Source: Acidimicrobiia bacterium
GTDB lineage: Bacteria > Actinomycetota > Acidimicrobiia > Spongiisociales > ZC4RG35
NCBI GenBank assembly: GCA_028285585.1
Contig: JANQOU010000007.1
Span: forward strand, 1-57,059
Length of the DNA: 57,059 nucleotides
Direction: 5' to 3'
Shown piece by piece: positions 1 through 7,839 of the stretch (the stretch's first letter is position 1; every line of letters begins with the position of its first letter). The notes under the pieces were generated by a model. That model worked only from the letters and a program-made list of their open reading frames with translations, did no database searches and had not been told where the DNA came from. A program made the translations under genes and the position numbers.

Positions 1-362
1 GTTTGAGAGATGAACCTCGCAGTCTCGAGCGGGCTCACGTTCTCCAACTCACCCCACGTCGCAGAGGCGACAATCTTCGAGTCGCGAACTTCACCCTTGA
101 GAGAACCCAGGAACACCGGAGCACCCGGAGTCAACCTGGATCTGGCGACGGAAAGGAGTCGGTCATCAAGTGCGCCAGAGTCAAGAGCCCACGTCCCATG
201 CTCGCCCTGCACCATGCGACCCACAGAATGCGACTTCGAATATGCATGGTGATCGGAATACAGACCACGTTCAAACACCGACGCCCCAAAGGCTCTCAGA
301 TGCTCGGGGTGAGGTTCGCCAGCGCCCCTAAGGTCAAGAAAAACTCTCAGTTTGAAAGGCAT
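1..362 (-). CDS. cas6: Cas6-like CRISPR RNA endoribonuclease, N-terminal part (cut by left edge)
   Basis: An open frame runs leftwards from an ATG at 362 to the window edge (120 codons, no stop). The product starts MPFKLRVFLDLRG, has a mid-region HHAYSKSHSVGR and ends with ATWGELENVSPLETARFIS. This pattern (N-terminal ferredoxin-like strand, a 'H..YSKS' segment, then 'W.EL....P....RFIS') is that of Cas6, which cuts the precursor CRISPR transcript within the repeat. It is the last gene of the leftward cas run, 135 bases after the Cas7 gene ending at 498. The catalytic and Gly-rich C-terminal parts lie outside the window. Identity is by family pattern only; another RAMP-fold protein is possible but less likely. 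Confidence 0.7.
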   Translation of the reverse strand, partial: MPFKLRVFLDLRGAGEPHPEHLRAFGASVFERGLYSDHHAYSKSHSVGRMVQGEHGTWALDSGALDDRLLSVARSRLTPGAPVFLGSLKGEVRDSKIVASATWGELENVSPLETARFISQ

Positions 363-497
363 TCTGAACTTCTGTCACCCATCGCGCCGGCTTTAACCCA
401 ATCCAGGCCGGAGAGATACGGTGAGCCACGTCGACTGCTCCCTCGGGCCATTCCAAAAGTCCCCCGACCAACTCTCAGCCCCGGTACTGCCAGAGTT

Positions 498-1796
498 TCA
501 CAGTTCAGGAAGAGTGTCACCCAGCGGAGGCAGGGAGTATCGATTTCCTGGCCTCTCGTTAGCGACAAACCACTCGTAGCCCTTTTCCTTATTGGCACCG
601 GGGTATCGAACCTCGCCGTCGACTCCGGTACCGGCTAACAAGAACGTGGCGATGATCGGATGTCCTTCAAAGGACTCCACTCCTGTCGCATGCACGAAAG
701 CAGCCTTATACTCGGCAACGAAGTCAGGAAGGTCAACGCTCGACGGCCTCTCGCCCTTCCACATTCGCTGAACAGCATCGACATCACTGACGGCGGATCT
801 CTCTGGGTCGATTCTCAGCCTCACCGAGCCGTAGCCGAACGGTTTGGCCGCGCCCAGTTTGTGATGAAAGCCCTCCGAGGGCTCAATGATCCACATCAGG
901 GCACCTAGCTCAACTGCGTCGAGCCCATCAAACCTGATGTCGAACTCGAAAACCGAATCCTCATCGATCCAGCCGATCACGGTCCTGTTCTGCTCAGACG
1001 CTCGATCCGACACGCCGTACTGAGTCTTGTAGGCGGGGTGGTTCTGATGTGGATAGACCTTGCGACCCCTCAGCCGTGCGCCGTCAGCGTCGTACGCCGC
1101 TGACTCGTAGGCTCGGCCCTGTCGCCATGGCTCTCCAGCGGAGGGTCCTGTGTAGAAGCGCCCGTAGGACGAGCGCGGTGATGAAAGAACGGCGAGGAGC
1201 TTCTCGTCACTCGAGAGATTCACACGAATACTCTTGACCGCACTGACCGAGACCTGACTCCTGATTGCCGAGGGGGTCTCCTTGGCCGAGGAGACCCCCT
1301 CCTGTTCACTCAAGCCAGGCCGTACCCAACCAAAAACGCGAGATGCCATCGACAGTTGTTGCATCTCCGGAGCTGGCTCCATCCAAGCTGCACTCGCCAA
1401 GTCGTGAGGCGAGTTCACATAGTGCGCAGTCTCATTCTTACCAGGTATTCGATAGCGAACTGGCTGACCAGAAGTCAACACGCCATAGCTACTCAGGGTA
1501 GCTATTTCGAATGCAGATCGCATCATCCCTCTGATTGACGACGGGGGGACGAAGGGAGCGTGATTGACCATTCGCAGCGGTAGCGACGCGTGCCCGTTGC
1601 CATCAACGGAGCTACGCGACGCATCTAAGAGGAGTAACCGGTTGGCCACACTCATACCGACGCTAAGGCAGCCTCGAAAAGTGCCTTCAACCAAAGCACT
1701 GTGGCCTATCGGCAACATGTCATCAAAATCCCGTTTAGCCAACTCGGATCGGTCAGGGTTGGGGACAAAGTTGTAGGGGTTATGAAAAGCAGGCAT
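498..1796 (-). CDS. Cas7-like RAMP protein, TIGR03986 type ('Cas7-insertion' subunit of III-D)
   Basis: The 432-residue product opens with HNPYNFVP, the hallmark start of the TIGR03986 family of CRISPR RAMP proteins. It continues with a Cas7 core in which FVPPSSIRGMMRS (about residues 82-94) is the family's 'P.SS.kG.lR' helix entry. A second conserved patch, KPFGYGSVRLR, forms the Gly-rich RAMP loop. Cas7 subunits form the backbone that holds crRNA and cut target RNA. It is longer than a single Cas7 domain, consistent with an insertion. The ATG at 1796 overlaps the csx19 stop in a TGATG arrangement, so the two are likely translationally coupled. Confidence 0.85.
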   Translation of the reverse strand: MPAFHNPYNFVPNPDRSELAKRDFDDMLPIGHSALVEGTFRGCLSVGMSVANRLLLLDASRSSVDGNGHASLPLRMVNHAPFVPPSSIRGMMRSAFEIATLSSYGVLTSGQPVRYRIPGKNETAHYVNSPHDLASAAWMEPAPEMQQLSMASRVFGWVRPGLSEQEGVSSAKETPSAIRSQVSVSAVKSIRVNLSSDEKLLAVLSSPRSSYGRFYTGPSAGEPWRQGRAYESAAYDADGARLRGRKVYPHQNHPAYKTQYGVSDRASEQNRTVIGWIDEDSVFEFDIRFDGLDAVELGALMWIIEPSEGFHHKLGAAKPFGYGSVRLRIDPERSAVSDVDAVQRMWKGERPSSVDLPDFVAEYKAAFVHATGVESFEGHPIIATFLLAGTGVDGEVRYPGANKEKGYEWFVANERPGNRYSLPPLGDTLPEL

Positions 1797-2335
1797 CAGT
1801 TGTTCTCCAAAGTCTTCACCGATTCGAGTCCTGCGAGCCTGGTATGAGCTGGGTAGGCGTTACCGATGCTGGTATGCGCCCGATACTCAACAACATGAAG
1901 AGTCACCCTGGTTTCTACCTCAACCGGAACCGCAACCGACCCAACACGTGTTGAGTCCATAATCGTCCATCCGTTGAGCCAAGAAGCTGCTGTGCCCCAA
2001 ACCAGTGGGCGGTAGGAATAGGTTTCGACCCTTTCAGCCTGATTGGTCTCGTCGTTAGAGTCCTCCACAGAGGCGAGATCCCACTCGAGGCCGCGGCGAA
2101 TGGCTCTTAACTCACAGCCGGGACCGAACACTCTCACGTCGTAGAGGCGACCCATAGGGACTTCGGCCAGATTCTCATCTCGAAGAACACCATCTTCGTT
2201 GCGACAGAATCGATCCAAGCCAGCACCCTGAACCTGAGCAAACGGAGCTGAATCGCCATTGCTGGCCAGCCGAACACCCAGTTCGACAGACGACACGCGC
2301 TCGACCTGCGACCGGATGAGCCAGACCTCTCTCAT
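1796..2335 (-). CDS. csx19: Csx19-like type III-D CRISPR protein
   Basis: The product is 179 residues with no transmembrane segment. A central FGPGCELRAIRRG patch (about residues 70-82) followed by LEWDLASV resembles the 'F....ELR' core of Csx19 (TIGR03984), a small subunit typical of type III-D complexes. Position is the strongest support: it sits between the double Cas7 gene and the TIGR03986 gene, overlapping the first by ATGA and the second by TGATG. In characterised III-Dv complexes Csx19 binds near the Cas10 and Cas7 subunits. Sequence resemblance alone is modest, so part of this call rests on context. Confidence 0.6.
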   Translation of the reverse strand: MREVWLIRSQVERVSSVELGVRLASNGDSAPFAQVQGAGLDRFCRNEDGVLRDENLAEVPMGRLYDVRVFGPGCELRAIRRGLEWDLASVEDSNDETNQAERVETYSYRPLVWGTAASWLNGWTIMDSTRVGSVAVPVEVETRVTLHVVEYRAHTSIGNAYPAHTRLAGLESVKTLENN

Positions 2336-3894
2336 GTCCTAGACACTTGCAAGCTTCCGAGCCCGTCCGCAACGAGAGTCGAATCGACGTATTCGCCATC
2401 CTCAATCCCCAACCGATACTCTCGACCACTGATCTTCTTGATCTCAGGCGACACCGACACTGCGTTGACCTCAATCGCTCCGTAACCACGATTAGTGCCG
2501 TAACCAAGAGGGATCCACCCATCACACAGCTCTTTTATGATCGCCATCAGAAGCGCCACGGCCGGCAAACAGTCGCCACCAAGTTGATCAAGGTAAAGAC
2601 GCAGCCGTATCGGCTCCCAGCAAAAGCCGTGTGGTTCCAGAGCCGTATAGAGCAAGGAGTCGGCTGCTCCGCCCGTGAAACGGTCTATAGCTACATGGGC
2701 GACCACATCGAGTTGAGCCCCGCCGGCGCTGTTCAGAGGGCTGTTGATCTCATCCAAGATCTCTCTCAGGTTCGCCTCAGGGGCCTTCGACTTGTTTTCA
2801 AGACCTTCTTTGGTGATGTCCGCCAACTCGTCCCACTGATCCTTATCCACCGACGTCTCAGATCGAATGGACGACACCCGCAGAGCCCCCAGGTGGCCTG
2901 CCCTTTCTTCCTCCTTGTCACCATGGTCCAAGACGGCTCCAAACAGCTCAGACACCACGTCGACATCGATCTGCTCCCATTGGCGATTCGCTGGTCCAGG
3001 CCCACCAAGCGACGATCCCTGGATGGTCCTGACGATGTACTCAGCTCTGGAACGCAACGCCCCCTTGATGGAAGCACCTGGTAGCGAAAGGTAGACACGG
3101 CCACCTTCAGTTTCTGTTCTAGCACCGATATCGATGACGCCACCACGCTCAGACACCATCAACGGCAGGATGGGCTGCCAGTCGATTGTGATATCGATTC
3201 GAGGTCGCTTCTTGGGCTTCAGACTCGATCTTGAAGTCAGATTGTCTACCGCTATCACGTTCGTTGAACCGATGAGAGCCTCGACAACCGAATCACGGCT
3301 ACTCCAATCCTCCTCACGAATCTCACATCCGGTGAGCTGAACCTCACCAAGCCCACGAGTTTTGGCAGCGCCCAAATCGATCTCCCCTGGTTCGGAGAGG
3401 GCCGATAGAAGGTGGCCCACCAGGGCCTGTTCATCTGGACTCGAGGAGTCGAGTTCGAGAGTGAAGGTGATTGTGCTGCCACGTGGAATCACCTCACGAC
3501 TGTGCAGCGTCCCAGCGTACGCCGCCCCGCTCCAACGGTCGATGGCGGTGTGAGTCTGCGTCTGCGTGTTGTTTGTGCCCAGCACGCCATCGGAAACCAC
3601 CAAACGACTGGCGGCACCGCTGTCGGACCCGCTCTCTTCATAGCCGAATACCTCGTAGAGGATCTGGTTGTCTCGAAACGCGAACTCTGCCCACGCACGG
3701 AGAGCACCGGCCAGGCTGGTACCGGGGATCACTGGGTTGCCTTGTCCATCACGCACCAACACAAGGTCGATGGCTACGTCGCCTCCTCCGATCCCAACAT
3801 GAATGGGAGTGAGTGCGGTCAGAGTGCAGTCCACCTTCAGCAGCTTGGAACGAGAACGGACATCAACCACTACGACTCCGATCCAAATGCTCAT
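2332..3894 (-). CDS. Cas7-Cas7 fusion protein (Cas7-2x type III-D backbone subunit)
   Basis: The 520-residue product contains two complete Csm3-like Cas7 domains. Domain 1 (about 20-195) has IHVGIGGGD, the NPVIPGTSLAGALR entry and IDRWSGAAYAGTL. Domain 2 (about 230-480) has SLPGASIKGALRS and VAIDRFTGGAADSL, ending with the Gly-rich PLGYGTNRGYGAIEV. Asp43 lines up by eye with the Csm3 Asp (D33 in Streptococcus thermophilus Csm3) that cuts target RNA every six bases; Asp255 in VIDIG is the candidate in domain 2. The ATG at 3894 overlaps the upstream gene by 32 bases; a GTG at 3870 is an alternative start. Double Cas7 fusions are a hallmark of III-Dv complexes. Confidence 0.85.
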   Translation of the reverse strand: MSIWIGVVVVDVRSRSKLLKVDCTLTALTPIHVGIGGGDVAIDLVLVRDGQGNPVIPGTSLAGALRAWAEFAFRDNQILYEVFGYEESGSDSGAASRLVVSDGVLGTNNTQTQTHTAIDRWSGAAYAGTLHSREVIPRGSTITFTLELDSSSPDEQALVGHLLSALSEPGEIDLGAAKTRGLGEVQLTGCEIREEDWSSRDSVVEALIGSTNVIAVDNLTSRSSLKPKKRPRIDITIDWQPILPLMVSERGGVIDIGARTETEGGRVYLSLPGASIKGALRSRAEYIVRTIQGSSLGGPGPANRQWEQIDVDVVSELFGAVLDHGDKEEERAGHLGALRVSSIRSETSVDKDQWDELADITKEGLENKSKAPEANLREILDEINSPLNSAGGAQLDVVAHVAIDRFTGGAADSLLYTALEPHGFCWEPIRLRLYLDQLGGDCLPAVALLMAIIKELCDGWIPLGYGTNRGYGAIEVNAVSVSPEIKKISGREYRLGIEDGEYVDSTLVADGLGSLQVSRT

Positions 3895-6031
3895 GACGCA
3901 ACGCCTCAGATAGAAAGAGCGACACTATGGCCCTCATAATCTCGGAGGATTGCTCGCCAAGTTCAAAAATCGCTCCACAGGCCTCCCCCAAATGATCATC
4001 GTTGCCGATCGCTTCAAGAATCACTTTCTTGGGATCCCGCACCAACCCATCAACTCGGCCGAGAGTCGCCCCCCAGCGCTTGGCTCGATTCTTGTTGCGC
4101 TTGATCCGGCTGATCCAGGAACTCACAGCGGAACCATCGCGCCGATACAAGACCGCTGCCTCTCGGAGAGATCCGAGTTGGCTTTTCGAAAGTTGGTCCT
4201 TCCCTTCTCTCGCCGGATCAAGATGGCGGGCCAGCTTTGGAGCGACAAGCGGGGTGATACGCCTCACCGCCTCTTCAGCGGCCACTGCTACTAGCCAACG
4301 ATCCGAGGCCTCAACAGCTTGCTCCGCCGGCTCGTCCAACTCTTCCGGCTTGTCGGCTGGCTCCCTCTTCGCCGCAGGGAAGCTCTGACGACCCAGCAGT
4401 GGCGAATTGATCGACACCTCGCCGAATCCCTCGGCCCTTCGCTCACCGATTCCGACAGCCTCCAAAGATCTGAGCATTGCGCTTTCAACAGGCCCGGCGG
4501 TCGCCTTGAACCGCACAACGCTGCCGGCACCGAGGCACATCAGTGATCTCCGCGGCTTGTCTGTTGCCGCACTCCATCCTTCGCGACGAACGGAGCGAAC
4601 AAAAGTCTGGTCGACCTCGATGTCGTCTCGACCAGTCTCCATCCGGAGCACTCGAAGAAGGTTGTCCACGGTGGGGTCGTGCTCAAGAGAATCGTTCAGC
4701 AGAAGAGCGTCAGAGAGGAGCCAGAGGTCGAATGTCGATGTCGCTTCCTGACCCTTGGCCACTAGCCGAGCACCAAAGGTGGCCGTTGCCTGGCCGTAAT
4801 CGTCCTTCTTCGATGCGCCCAACCTGAGGTCGACTGACACCTTCTCCAGGCCGTCGGCAAGCGAACCAGGTAGACGCATCGTAGTTTGGAGACGAGACCC
4901 GCGAGGCAATGCTCGATATGTGTAGACGCCGCCAACATCGCTGGTCGGACGCTGTGTCATTGGGTCAATCACCGCATGGGTGAAGAAGGTGAGTGACTGC
5001 TCGGCAACGAGGGTCCCCCTGTCCGCACTAGCAACGTACTTGCCACGCTGAGACTTCGCTCCCTTCGGGGGATCGGCCTCGAGCACATTTACGAATGGTT
5101 CGTCGGCCTCGGGGCGCTTGGATCGGACAATCGAAAGCGGCATCGGCACCGTTCGGAAGCTCTCAGTTGTTGGATATGCGTTGCGAACTTGGACTTCTCC
5201 GTTGAACACGAGATCGCCGAGACGACCCCAGCCTCCAGCGGCCTTAACCAACGAACCCAACAACATGGTCCCCGGTATGTAGGTGTGGCCGGTGCGCACG
5301 TTGCCGATCGTCCTGTCCAACGCAACTACTGGCGTCTCCAGAACCAAGTCGACCGTGACGTCGACGAAGTCCTCGACTGCCGGCGGCTCGGGTTCCGAAT
5401 CCTCACTACTTGCGGAGGGTCGAGAAGGCACGGGCGGACTCTGCTCTTCAAGCAGCTCCCTGAAGTCCAGCGACTCCAACTCCTGACCCAGGTCGAGGTC
5501 AATGATGCAATTGCCAAGTCCTCGGCGACGTCCGCCTCCGAGACGTGTGGCTCGGCGAACTGCCAGGGCCAGCAACGCGAACCCGTGATCGCCCAAAGGC
5601 TCAACGTCGGCCGTGCCGGTGAACCTGGTACCGCGACGGCCCAACTCTGTGGTGAACAGATGCTTCTCTTCGGCGACGCCCGACTCGTCGATCTTCACCG
5701 AAGATCTAGGGAAGGTCAGGTGTTTTTGGATGAGCGGCTGCGAATCAACTAACGCCTGCAACTCCGAATCAAGAAACATCGGTCGAAAGCGGACCAAAGC
5801 AGGTCTTCCTCCGCGTTCACCAAACACGGCAACCGCCAACGACGGCCAGTCACCACCGAGCGCCTCGGCGATCCTGAAAGCTTCATCTCGAATAACCCCT
5901 GTCACCGTCTTGCCGGGTACGAACGGCAGACCGTCGCTACCCCGGCGAAGTGCCCGATCTGCAATATCAGACGTCCGGCCCGATCCGATATGCCAATCCG
6001 AAGTGAACTCAAGGGTGGTGCCAACCCTCAT
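3863..6031 (-). CDS. csx10: Cas7-Cas5(Csx10)-Cas11-like fusion protein
   Basis: The 722-residue product has three parts. Residues 1-185 are a Cas7 domain (WHIGSGRTSD, LPFVPGKTVTGVIRDE, GGGRRRGLG loop) with Asp25 in IADRA at the place of the Csm3 catalytic Asp. Residues 221-545 match Csx10/Cas5-group RAMPs: HTYIPGTMLLGSL, THAVIDPMTQRP, YTYRALPRGS, LGASKKDDYG, and a terminal GIGERRAEGFGEV loop. Residues 565-722 are helical and charged, fitting a Cas11 small-subunit domain. A Ser/Pro/Glu linker (195-220) separates the first two. The same order is known from the Cas7-5-11 subunit of III-Dv. Its ATG overlaps the cas10 stop by ATGA. Confidence 0.85.
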   Translation of the reverse strand: MRVGTTLEFTSDWHIGSGRTSDIADRALRRGSDGLPFVPGKTVTGVIRDEAFRIAEALGGDWPSLAVAVFGERGGRPALVRFRPMFLDSELQALVDSQPLIQKHLTFPRSSVKIDESGVAEEKHLFTTELGRRGTRFTGTADVEPLGDHGFALLALAVRRATRLGGGRRRGLGNCIIDLDLGQELESLDFRELLEEQSPPVPSRPSASSEDSEPEPPAVEDFVDVTVDLVLETPVVALDRTIGNVRTGHTYIPGTMLLGSLVKAAGGWGRLGDLVFNGEVQVRNAYPTTESFRTVPMPLSIVRSKRPEADEPFVNVLEADPPKGAKSQRGKYVASADRGTLVAEQSLTFFTHAVIDPMTQRPTSDVGGVYTYRALPRGSRLQTTMRLPGSLADGLEKVSVDLRLGASKKDDYGQATATFGARLVAKGQEATSTFDLWLLSDALLLNDSLEHDPTVDNLLRVLRMETGRDDIEVDQTFVRSVRREGWSAATDKPRRSLMCLGAGSVVRFKATAGPVESAMLRSLEAVGIGERRAEGFGEVSINSPLLGRQSFPAAKREPADKPEELDEPAEQAVEASDRWLVAVAAEEAVRRITPLVAPKLARHLDPAREGKDQLSKSQLGSLREAAVLYRRDGSAVSSWISRIKRNKNRAKRWGATLGRVDGLVRDPKKVILEAIGNDDHLGEACGAIFELGEQSSEIMRAIVSLFLSEALRHEHLDRSRSG

Positions 6032-7428
6032 CCTTCCAACCCCGCCAATTCGATAGCGTCAAGCAGTCGAGTCGCTGGCTTATCTGCGGCAGTGGTGTCC
6101 TCGTAGGCCGGCACTCGACTGTCGCGCTCGCCGGCAGACCGAAAGAGCGTCGTCGGATCGCCCGGCAAACGAAGCGCACGGTCGAGGTCGTGAAGTATCG
6201 AGTTCGAGATGCCCTCGATCGAATTACGCAGCGTTCTTGTCTCTTCCATAGCATCCATCGTCCATGGCTTGGCCGTCAATGCTCTTCCCGCCACGTTGAG
6301 ATTCGAACGGATGTCGCTCAGTGCAGACGGAGCAGCGTCATAGAGGACATGAAGGTCAATACCTGGTTCCGACAGCGTCTTGGCGCTCGTAGTCAGTTGT
6401 TCAGCTAACTCGTAGCCAGAGTGGAATGGATAGTGCGGTTTGGTAATCGCGATACCGGCAGACATCGTCAACCCGTCGGTCAAATCGGCTTTTTTGCAAT
6501 GAACCTCAAACTGCTTGACCAGCTCTTCTGCAAGTGAAAGAGAGATTTCGCCAGGGGCTACAACCGTGACATCGTCGCCACCGACGATGATTGGAAGGAT
6601 GGGAGACTTGTCATCGACAATCACCTTCGCGGCTGCGCTCCTTACCGTGTCGACAGTGGCCTGATGGAGAGCCTGGTTGAACTCCCTATATGACAGCCAA
6701 AAGGCCTCCGCCGTCCTGGCACCCTCGGAGCCAACCAGATTCTGTATTCGCTTGCCTACCTCGTTTCCGTCTGCATGAATGATGCCAATCCATCGGTCGT
6801 CCTCGGCTAGGAGTTGTTCGATCTTGTTCACATCTCGAACCAGAGGAACTGGTTTGAGGTCTTTGGCTATGCGGGCCCAACCATGGTCCTTCGCTCTCCG
6901 GCGAGCCGACGCCGATGGTCCAAGCATTCGATCATCGCCCTCAACACTTTCTATCGCCGGACCAAACCCGGTCTCACAAACCTCCGTCAGCGGATTGGTG
7001 GGGAATCGCGCACTCATCGGAATGGTGCCCTGTCTCTCTTCGCGGACTGCCCGAAAGGCACTCTGCAACAGAACCTCTGCGTCTTGAGCCGTACTTGGGG
7101 CCACTTCGTCACCGGCGACCCCACCTGTGATGTCCAGACCCGGTGCCGACTCATACGCACGATCAGTGACATGTCGGATCATTGCTTTGAGTGGTTCTGG
7201 ACTGCTCGCGCCGAGGATCAAGAGACCTGACGAGACAACAATGGGGTGGACCCCTAGTTCATCAACGGCTTCGTTGAACGCACCTTCGGTTACATCAACG
7301 ATGAGCTGTGATGCACCAATGTGCTCGGCTTGCCGATTTGAGGCGAAGATGTAGGCCTGAGTGCCCGCGGTCTCAATAGCAGCCAGATAGCTGACCTCAG
7401 CTAGACCCGCCACCTCTGTGTCCCCCAT
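6028..7428 (-). CDS. cas10: Cas10 (palm-domain cyclic-oligoadenylate synthase, no HD domain)
   Basis: The product is 466 residues from the ATG at 7428. Residues 14-45 (AAIETAGTQAYIF... IGASQLI) form the first palm-like domain; IIHADGNEVGKR (217-228) opens the second; PIIVGGDDVTVV carries the GGDD nucleotidyl-cyclase motif at 283-286. An intact GGDD predicts synthesis of cyclic oligoadenylates on target-RNA binding. The protein is much shorter than HD-bearing Cas10 proteins, no HD nuclease motif is visible at the N-terminus, and only two Cys are present, so the usual zinc finger seems absent. A longer open frame reaches 7551 but would overlap the divergent csx16, so the internal ATG is preferred, though no clear ribosome site precedes it. 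Confidence 0.9.
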   Translation of the reverse strand: MGDTEVAGLAEVSYLAAIETAGTQAYIFASNRQAEHIGASQLIVDVTEGAFNEAVDELGVHPIVVSSGLLILGASSPEPLKAMIRHVTDRAYESAPGLDITGGVAGDEVAPSTAQDAEVLLQSAFRAVREERQGTIPMSARFPTNPLTEVCETGFGPAIESVEGDDRMLGPSASARRRAKDHGWARIAKDLKPVPLVRDVNKIEQLLAEDDRWIGIIHADGNEVGKRIQNLVGSEGARTAEAFWLSYREFNQALHQATVDTVRSAAAKVIVDDKSPILPIIVGGDDVTVVAPGEISLSLAEELVKQFEVHCKKADLTDGLTMSAGIAITKPHYPFHSGYELAEQLTTSAKTLSEPGIDLHVLYDAAPSALSDIRSNLNVAGRALTAKPWTMDAMEETRTLRNSIEGISNSILHDLDRALRLPGDPTTLFRSAGERDSRVPAYEDTTAADKPATRLLDAIELAGLEG

Positions 7429-7529
7429 ATGCCACGAAGACGACCTTAGGTCGAGACGCTCGAACCCGTCAACTAGTAGCTCCGGATGACCGAGACCCGG
7501 CTGTCCCCTATGGTGTACAAAATCGGACC
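7429..7529. promoter_or_regulatory. Divergent promoter region between cas10 and csx16
   Basis: This 101-base spacer separates the leftward cas operon from the rightward csx16 gene and must carry both promoters if cas10 begins at 7428. No convincing -35/-10 pair, operator repeat or ribosome site for csx16 was recognised; csx16 may be leaderless or use a weak site. Confidence 0.4.
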
Positions 7530-7823
7530 ATGACCACCTACTTAGTAACAAGACATACTGGCGCTCTGGATTGGTTCGAGCGAAACGGAGTAAACGCTGA
7601 CGTTGTTCTACCTCACCTTGATGCAGACACGATCGAACGTGGTGATGTGGTGATCGGGACGCTTCCTGTCAATCTCGCCTCGACAGTGTGCGCTAACGGT
7701 GGTCGGTACCTACACCTCTCACTTCAAATCCCTGCAACCTTGCGATCGAAGGAACTTACCGCTGACCAACTTGACGAGTGCGGAGCAACACTCGAAGAGT
7801 ATGCGATCAAGTTGGTTGAATGA
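7530..7823 (+). CDS. csx16: Csx16 family CRISPR accessory protein (probable ring nuclease)
   Basis: The 97-residue product begins MTTYLVTRHTGALDWF and carries DVVIGTLPVNLAS, GGRYLHLSLQIP and ELTADQL, the signature blocks of the Csx16/VVA1548 family (TIGR02620). Csx16 occurs only with type III systems and has been proposed, with recent experimental reports for relatives, to degrade cyclic oligoadenylate and so switch off the response. It is transcribed away from cas10 and ends 16 bases from the end of the convergent membrane-protein gene. Length and motifs match the family; the cleaved ring size cannot be told from sequence. Confidence 0.9.
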   Translation: MTTYLVTRHTGALDWFERNGVNADVVLPHLDADTIERGDVVIGTLPVNLASTVCANGGRYLHLSLQIPATLRSKELTADQLDECGATLEEYAIKLVE

Positions 7824-7839
7824 ATCTCAAAGCACCTGG

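Noticed and set aside
3-638. 211-residue plus-strand open frame at the left edge
   Set aside because: It is the mirror frame of cas6 and the end of the Cas7 gene; composition is Arg/Pro/Ser-rich with no domain, while the minus strand reads as known CRISPR proteins.
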